Source of the DNA: Clostridia bacterium
GTDB lineage: Bacteria; Bacillota; Clostridia; Christensenellales; Borkfalkiaceae
DNA length: 64,000 nucleotides
NCBI GenBank assembly: GCA_900770945.1
Contig: CAAGME010000033.1
Span: 35,784 to 99,783, forward strand
Direction: 5' to 3'
Both the position numbers and the translations under genes were made by a program. The notes beneath the pieces were generated by a model. It did no database searches and was not told where the DNA came from. It was given only the letters and a program-made list of their open reading frames with translations. Every line of letters starts with the position of its first letter. Position 1 is the first letter of the stretch. Shown piece by piece: positions 7,405 to 16,700 of this stretch.

Positions 7405-8298
7405 TCAACAGAGATGATTCAAAAAGCCTAAAATCAAAAGGCTTGCTTCCTCGCGCGAGACGTCGTTTAAAAATTCATGCCTTACTCCCTCGAAAAGCCT
7501 TAACGTAACGTCCTTTACGCCCGCTTTCTTATACGTTTCGTAAAGGCGTTTGACAGACTTGCCGTAATCGCCTACCGGGTCGGTGTCGCCGCTCATTATG
7601 AGTATCGGCTTATCCTTGTCAAGGGAAGCGAGCGACTGTTTTTTGTAAATACTCTTTAAGCCTTTGAAAAAGTATTTGTAGAAGTTATAACTGCACACGA
7701 ACGAACATTTGGAGTCGTTTTCATACCTTTCCGCTTCGCGCGGGATAGAAGAAATAAAGCTGCCGCCGAGCTTTTTTTCATACGCGTCGAACGTGAGTTT
7801 TTTTATGAGTTTTGCGGGCTTATCCTTGCCTTTGAACTTCCAGCCGATATTCGCTACGATTTGCCCTGCCGTCACTTGAAGCCCGTCCATTCTCGCCGTA
7901 CCGCCTAAAATCGTACCCGAAACGTTTTCGGGGTAAAGTTCTATATAACGTTGAGTTAAAAACGAGCCGTAACTATGCCCCATTATGACGAGATTCAAAT
8001 CGGGATAAGCTTCATGGCAATAATCCGAGAGCGCGGCAAGGTCCTTTATCGTGTCTTCCCACATATCTCCGTCGCAGAATCCGAGCGTGTCGGGGTCGGT
8101 AAAGCCGTGACCTCTGTGGTCGTCCATTATGACGAGGTATCCTTGCGAAGCAAGATAATTCCCGATAAAATCATACCGACCGGCATGCTCGACCATGCCG
8201 TGTACAATCTGCAAAATTCCTTTCGGATAGCCGCTCGGCGCGTACTCCGTAACGGCGATTTGTTTACCGTCATGCGCGGTAAGAGTAATCCTTTTCAT
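7405..8298 (-). CDS. Alpha/beta hydrolase (monoacylglycerol lipase/serine aminopeptidase type)
   Basis: A 297-residue serine hydrolase. The nucleophile elbow is GHSYGS; an oxyanion-loop HGMVEHAGRY and DDHRGHG follow the pattern of lysophospholipase-like (Hydrolase_4) enzymes; GDTDPVG supplies the acid and VRHEFLND the catalytic His. No signal peptide is seen, so the enzyme is cytoplasmic. ATG 8298 is preferred because AGAGGTG sits directly before it; the alternative GTG at 8304 lies inside that ribosome site. It is 49 nt downstream of glpK, suggesting cotranscription and, loosely, a link to glycerolipid breakdown feeding glycerol to the kinase. Confidence 0.85.
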   Translation of the reverse strand: MKRITLTAHDGKQIAVTEYAPSGYPKGILQIVHGMVEHAGRYDFIGNYLASQGYLVIMDDHRGHGFTDPDTLGFCDGDMWEDTIKDLAALSDYCHEAYPDLNLVIMGHSYGSFLTQRYIELYPENVSGTILGGTARMDGLQVTAGQIVANIGWKFKGKDKPAKLIKKLTFDAYEKKLGGSFISSIPREAERYENDSKCSFVCSYNFYKYFFKGLKSIYKKQSLASLDKDKPILIMSGDTDPVGDYGKSVKRLYETYKKAGVKDVTLRLFEGVRHEFLNDVSREEASLLILGFLNHLC

Positions 8299-8347
8299 AT
8301 TCACACCTCTTTAATATTTTTTCGTCTTTTGTTTTAAACGTCTTTTT

Positions 8348-9796
8348 TTAAGCGTCGTAAACGCAGCGTTTGAGGGCAGATAAGTAATTTTCGTAAGCCT
8401 TGTCGTCACGTTTGCCCGGCTTATACAGCACGAAGGATTTTTTGTCCTCAGCCTCGGCGATACCGAGGGTTTTTAAAGCGAGCCGTATCGCGCCGAAAAC
8501 GGTTGCTTCGCTCGAAGCGGGAACGACGACTTCCTTGCCGAGCTGATCCGCCTGATACTGCATTAAAAATCCGTTTTCGGAAGCTCCGCCGTCGGCTTTG
8601 ATTTCTTCAAGCTTTGCTCCGCTTTCCCTTTCCATTATCTCTATAAGCTGACGAGCGGAAAACGCCATCGATTCGAGCGCGGCGCGGACTATATGCGCCT
8701 TTGTGGAGCCTCGGGTTATGCCCGTTATAAGCCCCGAAGAATCGCTTTTCCAATAGGGCGCGCCAAGCCCCGTGAACGCGGGGACGAAACATACGCCGTC
8801 GCTTGACGGAACGGATTTTGCAAGGGCTTCGCTTTCGGCGGCGGTCGTTATCACGCCGAGCTTGTCCCTGAGCCACTGCACAGCCGTACCCGCGTTGAAA
8901 ACGCTGCCTTCTAAGGCGTAGGTCGTCTTTTTGCCCGTTCTGTAAGCAATCGCGGATATAAGCCCGCTTTCGGACTTCGCTATCTTTTCGCCCGTGTTAA
9001 AGAGCATGAAAAGCCCCGTTCCGTAAGTTATTTTAGCGGAACCTTTCTGAAAGCAACCCTGCCCGTAAAGCGCGGCTTGCTGGTCGCCCACAACGCCGGC
9101 AATCGGAACGGGTTTGCCGTTTATAAACGTATACCCGGCGATTTCGTCGTTATCGATGACGTGCGGCAGAATTTTTTCGTCTATCCCGAAGATATCGAGC
9201 AATTCTTTGTCGTATGACAAGGTTTTTATATTGTAAAGCATCGTGCGGGACGCGTTCGTAACGTCGGTTACAAAGTTTTTCAGTCCCGTCAGACGATAAA
9301 TTAAGTACGCGTCCACCGTGCCGACCATAAGTCTGCCTTTCTTTTTTGCCGCTTTGACCTTTTCGGAGTTGTCGAGCAGCCAGCGGATTTTGCTTGCGGA
9401 AAAGTATGCGTCCACAACAAGCCCGGTTTTGTCCGTTATCGTTTTTTTCGCTTCGTCGCTCAAATTTTCGCAGTATTCTTTCGTGCGGCGGCATTGCCAG
9501 ATAATCGCGTTATAGAGGGGTTTTCCCGTGACGGAATCCCAGCAAACGACGGTTTCGCGCATGTTGGTGACGGCAAGGGCTAAAACCTCTTTGCCGTCTA
9601 ACTTGTCCGCCGCTTCTTCTAAGCATAAAGACACCGCGAGAAAAATTTCTTCCGCGTCCTCCTCTACCCAGCCGGGATTAGGATAAAACTGCTCGGTGCT
9701 TTTTTGCTTAACCATTTTCAGCTCGCCGCTTTCCGTGTTGTAAACGGCGGAACGAACGGAAGTCGTTCCCACGTCAAGACCTATAACGTAACCCAT
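8348..9796 (-). CDS. glpK: Glycerol kinase (FGGY family)
   Basis: A 482-residue FGGY carbohydrate kinase. GLDVGTTSVRS is the phosphate-1 motif; NMRETVVCWD, AIIWQCRRT and the YFSASKIRWLLDN stretch match the glycerol-site features of GlpK; GVVGDQQAALYGQ, TYGTGLFMLFNTG and DGGASENGFLMQYQAD are adenosine/phosphate motifs. It converts glycerol to glycerol-3-phosphate, a substrate usable by the acyltransferase PlsY encoded elsewhere in the window. It lacks adjacent glpF or glpD. Upstream is the interspersed repeat rather than a recognisable promoter. FGGY kinases are easily confused; GlpK is best supported by the QQAALYGQ and QCRRT motifs. Confidence 0.88.
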   Translation of the reverse strand: MGYVIGLDVGTTSVRSAVYNTESGELKMVKQKSTEQFYPNPGWVEEDAEEIFLAVSLCLEEAADKLDGKEVLALAVTNMRETVVCWDSVTGKPLYNAIIWQCRRTKEYCENLSDEAKKTITDKTGLVVDAYFSASKIRWLLDNSEKVKAAKKKGRLMVGTVDAYLIYRLTGLKNFVTDVTNASRTMLYNIKTLSYDKELLDIFGIDEKILPHVIDNDEIAGYTFINGKPVPIAGVVGDQQAALYGQGCFQKGSAKITYGTGLFMLFNTGEKIAKSESGLISAIAYRTGKKTTYALEGSVFNAGTAVQWLRDKLGVITTAAESEALAKSVPSSDGVCFVPAFTGLGAPYWKSDSSGLITGITRGSTKAHIVRAALESMAFSARQLIEIMERESGAKLEEIKADGGASENGFLMQYQADQLGKEVVVPASSEATVFGAIRLALKTLGIAEAEDKKSFVLYKPGKRDDKAYENYLSALKRCVYDA

Positions 9797-9831
9797 ATTT
9801 CCATAAATCCTTTACATATAATCTTAATGTT

Positions 9832-10325
9832 TAGGGATTGAATTCTTTATCAATAATTATTTTGGCGGAACTAATCGGTCGGCATTGTTCTCCAAGATTT
9901 TATCCGCAAAAATGCGAAGCACCTAAAAGAGCGTATTTTTTGATGATTTTTTGCGAGCGTGAGGGATGCTGTACTGAACCGCTTGCGATTGCACTTCGCT
10001 GTTGTTTGTGCGGCGCAAAATCGGCTACTTAGGCGTTAAACAACCTTCAACGTATAGCATACTGTTTCGGTTGTTTGCCTTTAATTACCTCGATTTATCG
10101 CCGTACAAATGCAAGGCACCTTAAAGCCGTATTTTGTGTGCAGATTTTGACAAATACGAACGAAGCTGTATGCCATACTGCAAGGGAGTATTTGCCGAAA
10201 GATGCCCGAAGGACGGATTTAAGGCAACAGATTAGTGCAATCGTAAACGGTTACGCCCGAGCGGTCGCGAGAAAGAGCAAAAAAGCCGCCTTTTAGGTAA
10301 TTAGGGATAAGAAATGAAAGCCCTA
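9832..10325. repeat. Interspersed repeat element, long copy (494 bp)
   Basis: This non-coding block lies between divergent glpK and murG. Its ends are imperfect inverted repeats (TAGGGATTGAATTC... and, reversed, TAGGGCTTTCATTT..., 15 of 20 positions alike) and both are flanked by TA. Its two outer segments reappear in opposite orientation at 31218-31443 without about 270 bp of the middle. The interior contains a diverged self-repeat: the stretch from ATGCGAAGCACC to GCTGTACTG recurs about 200 bp on as ATGCAAGGCACC to CATACTG. No open reading frame spans it and no transposase is present, so it is probably a non-autonomous mobile element. Confidence 0.75.
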
Positions 10326-10364
10326 TATATATTTTACTATAAAACAAAAAGTATTTCAAGACAT

Positions 10365-10397
10365 TTGACAAAAAAATGTATTTTTTATTCATAATAT
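10365..10397 (+). promoter_or_regulatory. Likely promoter region for murG
   Basis: A perfect TTGACA (10365-10370) is followed by AT-rich DNA with ATAATA/TAATAT at 10391-10397, only 5-11 nt from the murG ATG. The spacing to that -10 is long (about 20-21 nt) and a closer -10 is weak. If correct, the mRNA would be leaderless, which fits the absence of a ribosome site before ATG 10403. Confidence 0.4.
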
Positions 10398-10402
10398 ATA
10401 CT

Positions 10403-11479
10403 ATGAAAAATATTATTTTTACGGGCGGAGGCACTGCGGGGCATGTTACGCCGTTTTTTGCGGTCGCTCCGTTTTTGAAAAACGAGCTTAACCCGATATT
10501 CGTGGGTCGAAGCAACGGGCTTGAAAAACGAATGGTCAACGGCACATTCGAATATATGAGCATATCCGCACCTAAGTTTTACCGCGGAATAAAATTAAGC
10601 AACCTCGCAATACCGTTCAGGCTTGTTTCGGCGGTAAACGAAGCAAGGGAAGTTTTGAAAAGAACAAACGCGAAAGCGGTGTTTTCAAAGGGCGGGTACG
10701 TTGCGTTGCCGGTGTGCCTTGCGGCGTTTTCTCTCAATATCCCCGTGGTAATTCATGAATCGGATTTTTCACCCGGGCTTACCACAAAACTTACGGCAAA
10801 AAAAGCAAAGTTCGTTTTGACAAGTTTTCCTTCATGTGCGAAAAAATTTAAAAACGGGGTTTGCGTCGGTCCGCCGATAAGAGAAAGTCTGCTAAAAAAA
10901 ATCCCCGATTCCGACAATTCTCTTTTAAAGGCTTTGCGGCAAAATAATGATAAAAAGTCCGCCTATAAGCCCGTTATCCTTGTTTTTGGCGGCGGAAGCG
11001 GTTCGAAAGCGATAAACGAAATAACAATTAAAAACTTGAACCTGATAACGACTAAGTATGATGTTCTGCACATATGCGGCGATGAGCAGATAATCGAAAA
11101 AGAGGTTAAACATGGCTACCATAGAGTGCCGTTCGTAACGGACATGGCGCAAGCCTACTCTGCGGCGGACATCGTTATGGCGCGGTGCGGCTCTAACTCC
11201 GCTTGGGAAATATCGGCAAGAGGTCTGCCGGCTTTATATATTCCTTTGAAAAAAGCCACGCGCGGCGACCAAATACAGAACGCAAAGTTTTTTACTGAAA
11301 ACGGCGCGGCTTTAAAAGCCGACGAGGATACTCTTTCCGGCGAGGAGCTTTTAAGAAAGCTCGACTTCTTGCGCAACAATTACGCTTCCTACTCGCTCGC
11401 GGCAAAAGGGCTTTTTAAAGAAAACGGCGCAAAGCGCATAGCCGAAATTTTAAACGACGTCGCGGACGAGAGTATATAA
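10403..11479 (+). CDS. murG: MurG-type N-acetylglucosaminyltransferase
   Basis: A 358-residue glycosyltransferase of family 28. It begins MKNIIFTGGGTAGHVTP, the membrane-side glycine-rich loop of MurG, and has FSKGGYVALPV, HESDFSPGL, a second Rossmann start VILVFGGGSGSKAIN, and the UDP-GlcNAc-binding MARCGSNSAWEIS plus PLKKATRGDQIQNA. MurG adds GlcNAc to lipid I to make lipid II at the inner membrane face. Unusually it is not in a division/cell-wall cluster but alone, just after the interspersed repeat. An upstream in-frame ATG (10376) gives nine extra residues lacking family similarity, so 10403 is preferred. Part of its sequence near 10960 matches the dispersed CTATAAG motif. Confidence 0.88.
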   Translation: MKNIIFTGGGTAGHVTPFFAVAPFLKNELNPIFVGRSNGLEKRMVNGTFEYMSISAPKFYRGIKLSNLAIPFRLVSAVNEAREVLKRTNAKAVFSKGGYVALPVCLAAFSLNIPVVIHESDFSPGLTTKLTAKKAKFVLTSFPSCAKKFKNGVCVGPPIRESLLKKIPDSDNSLLKALRQNNDKKSAYKPVILVFGGGSGSKAINEITIKNLNLITTKYDVLHICGDEQIIEKEVKHGYHRVPFVTDMAQAYSAADIVMARCGSNSAWEISARGLPALYIPLKKATRGDQIQNAKFFTENGAALKADEDTLSGEELLRKLDFLRNNYASYSLAAKGLFKENGAKRIAEILNDVADESI

Positions 11480-11514
11480 GCGAGAGTATGTAGAATTGTT
11501 TTTTACAAACAAAA

Positions 11515-11549
11515 ACACGCGTAACCATAGAGGCTATGCGTGTTTTTTT
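11515..11549. terminator. Bidirectional terminator between murG and the foldase gene
   Basis: ACACGCGTA (11515-11523) pairs with TATGCGTGT (11535-11543), with A's before and seven T's after. It serves murG on the plus strand and the PrsA-like gene on the minus strand. Confidence 0.85.
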
Positions 11550-11565
11550 CGCTTGAATGCGTTTT

Positions 11566-13596
11566 TTATTCCTTAATATTGTTGAAATCGTCCTTTTCTA
11601 CAAGGTCCTTAAACGCGCCGTAGTTGTAGGAAACGGTTTTTTCGTTTTCTTTGGCTTCGCTTATGAACTTGTTGGCGATTTTGGAAACTTCCGAATCGAC
11701 GACGGCATTGACCTTAACGTTTCTGTACTTATAGGCAATGGTGTCTTCCGTGAGAACGTCGGCTTTGAATTTGGCTTCGCCGGCGGCGTCTATCGTGTAC
11801 GGATCGGAAATAACGTTGGTGCAGATTATGATATGATAACCGTAATCGGTTGCGACGACCGTGTACGCGCCTACGCCTTCCGTCACGACGGCTCTTGCGG
11901 CATTGGCAAATTCCTTAACGTAATCGGAGTTGGACGGAGTGGAAAGATATCCGTAAGTCTTGTTGAGGCAGCCCGTATCGGTGGAGAAAGCAAACATAAG
12001 CTCGTTGAACTTATCGTTAAGCTCGTCCGTGAAGGTCGTTTGACCGATCGTCAAAGCGTTGTCTTTTTCGTAAATCTTTTTGTCGCCGATAAGCGTTTTC
12101 AAGTAGGTGTCATAGAAAGCGTCAAACGCAATCGTATCGCTCGTAACGTCGGTTACTTCCCACTTGGTTTCTTCGACGCCGTCGGAATTTTCTTTAACGT
12201 AACCGTCTTCGTCCTTTACGGTAACTTTGCCGATGAAGGAGGAAAGCGCAGCATCGTCGGAAACGAGATACTTACTGTCGAAAGTAAACTTTTTAGTAGC
12301 CTTATCGTACGTGCCGTAGCTGTTTTGTACCCAGCTCGTACGCTGATCCTTTGCAACGAGACCTTTAAGAAGCTTTTCTCTGTAAGCAATCTTGTCCGCT
12401 TCGGTTATACCCTTTTTAGCGGAGTATTCCTTGTAGTCCGCGCTCTGCTCGTCGGTAAAGCCGATAAGCAGGTTGAGAACGTAGCCGTAAGCTTCGCCTT
12501 TAAACGGGTTTGCGAGGACGAACTTAGTGTCGGAAACTTCGCCGAGAGCCTTTTCGTAAGCCGAACGGTCGTTTTTGTAAGTTTCTTTCTGCGTTTCGTA
12601 TTCTACTTTGTATTGAGCCCAAAGCGCGTCGTAATTTTCGCCGTCGAGTGTTTTTTCAACGCCCGCGATAAGAGAATCTTCATAGCGGGAAACGAGAGCC
12701 GATTCGAGTTGCGACTTATAAAGGTCCTCAAAGTACGAATACTTGAATTCGTTGTCCTTGATTTGTTCGTTTTTGCCGATAAGCCCGGTGTTTTTAAGAG
12801 TTTTAATCAAAGACGAATAAGCCTTTTTTCTACCCTTTCCGTCGTAATCCGTTTTGTAAGCCTTTGCAACGGCGGAGTTAAGGTCGAACTTATTCGTGTA
12901 CTTTGTTTTGATAGCGTCGTCCTTTAAGGTAAGGTTTGCGACGGAATATTCCTTATCGGTCGGGGTAGCCGTTTTGAGTTCCCATTCTTCGTAACTCTTT
13001 TCGGTTTTTTCGGTCGGGGTCGTGCGGGCGGTGTAAGTAACGTCTTCGCGCTCGTCTTCATCCTCGTCCTTCTCTACGTAAGTGTCTATCATAGAATTGA
13101 TTGACTTTCTCACGGAATATTTAGCCTGTTCGACTTCGTATTCGCTCAAAAACTTTTCGAGAGCCTCGGCGGAGCTTTCCTTTGCGTCAAGCTTAGTCGT
13201 GCCGGCAAGGGTGTTGTCCTTCATGTACTTTTCGAAGTCGGTTTTAGCGGTAGCGGAACCGTCTAAGAAAGAATTGTAAAGCTTGGCTATTTCAACCCTC
13301 GACTGCTGAACGATTATTCTGTTGTTGACGAGGTTTTGAAGAACGAGCGAGTAAGCCTTGCTCGTCGTGTAACCGTAGTTCTGAACGTATTGATAGCCGT
13401 AAGAAAGATAGCCGGCGTTCAATTGCTTTTTGGTAATATCCTCGGCGTTTACCGCTTCGGAAATTTTGACGGTGGCTACCGTTTGCTTCATGTCTTCGTC
13501 AACGTTGGTGGTAATCCAGTCGCAACCGACAAAGGCGGAAAGGCACATAACCACAGCCATAATCATTACTACGATTTTGGACAGTTTGTTTTTCAT
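11566..13596 (-). CDS. PrsA/SurA-like lipoprotein foldase
   Basis: A 676-residue exported lipoprotein. Residues 1-23 are a basic, hydrophobic signal ending SAFVGC (lipobox), so the mature protein is lipid-anchored outside the membrane. A SurA-N-like helical region follows (ITKKQLNAGYLSYGY, LVLQNLVNNRIIVQQ). Near the C-terminus GAYTVVATDYGYHIIICTNV resembles the end of a parvulin peptidyl-prolyl isomerase domain. It is much longer than Bacillus PrsA (about 290) and rich in Lys, Glu, Asp and Tyr. The start is set at MKNKLSK because the 24 preceding in-frame residues do not fit a signal peptide. It is the last gene of the prs-pth-mfd run, the usual place for such foldases in Clostridia. Confidence 0.8.
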   Translation of the reverse strand: MKNKLSKIVVMIMAVVMCLSAFVGCDWITTNVDEDMKQTVATVKISEAVNAEDITKKQLNAGYLSYGYQYVQNYGYTTSKAYSLVLQNLVNNRIIVQQSRVEIAKLYNSFLDGSATAKTDFEKYMKDNTLAGTTKLDAKESSAEALEKFLSEYEVEQAKYSVRKSINSMIDTYVEKDEDEDEREDVTYTARTTPTEKTEKSYEEWELKTATPTDKEYSVANLTLKDDAIKTKYTNKFDLNSAVAKAYKTDYDGKGRKKAYSSLIKTLKNTGLIGKNEQIKDNEFKYSYFEDLYKSQLESALVSRYEDSLIAGVEKTLDGENYDALWAQYKVEYETQKETYKNDRSAYEKALGEVSDTKFVLANPFKGEAYGYVLNLLIGFTDEQSADYKEYSAKKGITEADKIAYREKLLKGLVAKDQRTSWVQNSYGTYDKATKKFTFDSKYLVSDDAALSSFIGKVTVKDEDGYVKENSDGVEETKWEVTDVTSDTIAFDAFYDTYLKTLIGDKKIYEKDNALTIGQTTFTDELNDKFNELMFAFSTDTGCLNKTYGYLSTPSNSDYVKEFANAARAVVTEGVGAYTVVATDYGYHIIICTNVISDPYTIDAAGEAKFKADVLTEDTIAYKYRNVKVNAVVDSEVSKIANKFISEAKENEKTVSYNYGAFKDLVEKDDFNNIKE

Positions 13597-13735
13597 AAGA
13601 TACTCCCTATGGTCGTTAAGAACTTTTTGTAACTTTAAGCAAGCCTTGCGCGCGTAATGCGCGTACATGCGTGCCTATACTCTAAATATTATACAAGATT
13701 ATGAGGCTTATTGCAAGGTTTTTAAAAGACTTTTT

Positions 13736-16700
13736 TTATTTATTTTCGTTTTCTTTTCGTTTTTTTGAAGCAAAAGCCAAAAATTCCATTGTCAAAAGCG
13801 CGTTTTGCTTTGAACCGCCGCCCTTTGCGGTAAGGGTTACGACGGGAGAAGAAGAAAACGAAAGAGTGGCACTGTCGCTAAATTCAGCCAAAGCGGCATG
13901 GATACTTCCGTCGCGCAAGGCGTTCAAATCGCGTAAAGTAACGACTGCGCGCTCCCTTGCGGAAGTGACTTCTTTTGCCCCCGCTTCGCCCGCAAGGTTT
14001 CGGATTTTCGCTACGAGCATAAGGTTTTCCACTTCTTCGGGCGGCACGCCGTAGGAATCTTTGAGCGAGTTATAAACGCGAACTTCGTCCTCTTCCGTGC
14101 GTATTTCCGCAATGGCTTTGTACGCGTCGAGCCGTGAAGCGGAAACGGAGATATAGCCGTTCGGGATAAACGCGTCGAGGCGGATATCCGTTTCGACTTC
14201 GTATTCCTTTTCGATGTCGCCGAGCTGTTCGCGAAGAAGCCGAGAATAAAGCTCGTAGCCTATCTTATCCATATGTCCGTGCTGCTCTCTGCCGAGAACG
14301 TTGCCCGCTCCGCGGATTTCGAGGTCGCGCATGGCAATCTTGTAGCCGCTGCCGAGTTCCGTATGCTCCATAAGCGCGGACAGCCTTTTATAAGAGTTTT
14401 CGCTCAAAACCTTTTCGGGCTTATAAGTAAAGTAAGCGTGGGCGGTCTTGTCGCTTCTGCCGACTCTGCCCTTCAATTGATACAAAGTAAACAAGCCGAG
14501 CTTGTCCGCGTCGATTACGATAAGCGTGTTGGCGTTGGGGATATCTATGCCGTTTTCGATAATCGTGGTGGCGATAAGAACGTTGTATTCCCCTTTAAAG
14601 AACGCCATGACGTGGTTTTCAAGCTTGTCTTTGTCCATCTGCCCGTGACCGACAACGACCTTGGCTTCCGGCACGAGTCGAGAAAACTTTTCTGCGAATT
14701 TGTATATCGTTTCGACCTGGTTATACAAAACGAACACTTGCCCGTTGCGCGAAAGTTCCTTTATGACCGCGTCGCGGATAAGCGCGTCGCTTTCTTCTAT
14801 TACGTAAGATTGTACCGGTATGCGCTTTTTGGGCGGCGTTAGAATAAGGCTTATATCCCTTATGCCCGAAAGCGACATATGAAGAGTTCTCGGAATAGGC
14901 GTTGCCGACATCGTGAGCGTGTCAACGTTGTTTTTGAGCGTTCTTAACTTTTCTTTATGTTCCACGCCGAAGCACTGCTCTTCGTCGAGAATCAAAAGCC
15001 CTAAGTCCTTAAAAACCACGTCTTTTCCGAAAACTCTGTGCGTGCCTATTATTATATCGATTTCGCCCGCGGCAATCTTTTTAACCGCGTCCTTAATGTA
15101 GGCAGGGGTGCGGAATCTGTTTAAAAGCGCGGCGCGTACGCCGAAATCTTTAAAGCGTTCGAGAACGGTTTCGTAATGCTGTTGCGTTAAAATGGTGGTC
15201 GGCGCGATTATGGCTACTTGCTTGCCGTCCATAACGGCTTTAAAAGCTGCTCGAAGCGCGACTTCCGTTTTCCCGAACCCGACGTCGCCGAGAAGAAGTC
15301 TGTCCATAACCTTTTCGCTTTCCATATCCTTTTTTATTTCGGCGACCGACTGAGCCTGGTCCTCCGTCAACTCATACGGGAAAGCGTCCTCGAATTCCTT
15401 AGTCAAATCGTTGTCCGGCGAAAAGGCAAAACCCTTCATCGCCGCCCTCTCGTGATAGAGCTTTTTCAAGTCTATCGTCATGCGGGATATCGACTCTTTA
15501 ACGCGCTGTTTAACCTTGTCGAATTCCGCGCCGCCTATCTTGTTGAGCTTTGGTGTCTGGTCGCTGCCGAGGTATTTTGTAAGCCTGTCCATCTGCTCGA
15601 CGGGTACGTAAAGCATATCGCCGCCGGCGTATTCGAGCGCGACGTAATCCTTTGTTCCGTCGGTCGTCGATATTCTCTTCGTCCCGCGAACGATTCCCAC
15701 GCCGTGTACTTCGTGAACGGCGTAATCGCCGACTTCGGGCGCGGTGAAGGTGTCGTTTCTCTTCTTTTTGACGAACTTTTCCTTTACTCCCGACAAAAAA
15801 ACGTCGCATGTGCCGATGACGGCGAGTTTTTCGTCATGAAGAACGAATCCGCGAGTCAAATACCCGCTCGCGCAGTACGCGCCCGGCAAAAAGCAGTTGT
15901 CGCTTTCGGTTGCGAGCACACCTTCGCCCGACAAGTTTTCCGTCAGCCTTTTGGCTCTGTCGCTTCCTCCGCACTCGATAATCGCCTTATAGCCCGACTT
16001 TTTCCAATTCAAAACGTCACGCGCAAGGTCTTTGGGGTTAGAGGTGTAACGCGGAGACGATGAGGAAGTAAACCTGAAAGTTTTTATCGGGTTGAAAAAT
16101 TCCGTTTTGGAATTTAAGTTTTGCACCGAGCAGATAACGGCGTCTTTAATCGACGAAATAAAGTCCGAAAAAGGCTTTATGTTTTCGAGCGAAAAGTCGA
16201 ACGCTTCGCCGGCTTTAAAAAGAGAAGCAAACCTTTCTTCGTTCTCCTTTAAAACGCTGTCGGCGGCATCCTTTATGAGCTTAGGCTCGTCTAAAATAAT
16301 TACTTCCGGCTTAAAATAATTTGCTATGCCGATTTTTTGCGAAGTTAAAAGCGGAATGATAAACGAAAGCGCGGGCGAAGTGTAATCGCCTTTTTCCAGC
16401 GTCGATAAAATTTCGGAAGAAATCTGTCTGCCGCGCACGCTGCAACTTAACGTTTTGAATTTTTTAAGCCCATCGCCGAGCCGCTTTTTTATTGCTTCGA
16501 CGTCTTCTTCCTTTACGCAAAAATCGACGGTAGGCAAAACGGTGACCGAGCGAATGCGTTCGCCCGTCTTTCCGTTTTCGTCAAGTTCTTTTATGCTTTC
16601 CAAGGAATCGCCGAAAAAGTCGAAGCGGTACGCCGTAAAAGACGATATCGGGAAAATTTCCAGAATATCGCCGCGCAGAGCGAAAGTCCCGACTTCATGC

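Noticed and set aside
9838..10296. Small plus-strand coding frames within the repeat element
   Set aside because: The matching copy at 31218-31443 has different frames and deletions, and no shared protein is preserved, so the element is non-coding.
11557..12927. Plus-strand frame of 456 codons opposite the PrsA-like gene
   Set aside because: Low-complexity Phe/Val/Arg composition, and the opposite strand encodes a lipoprotein with clear signal and domain features.
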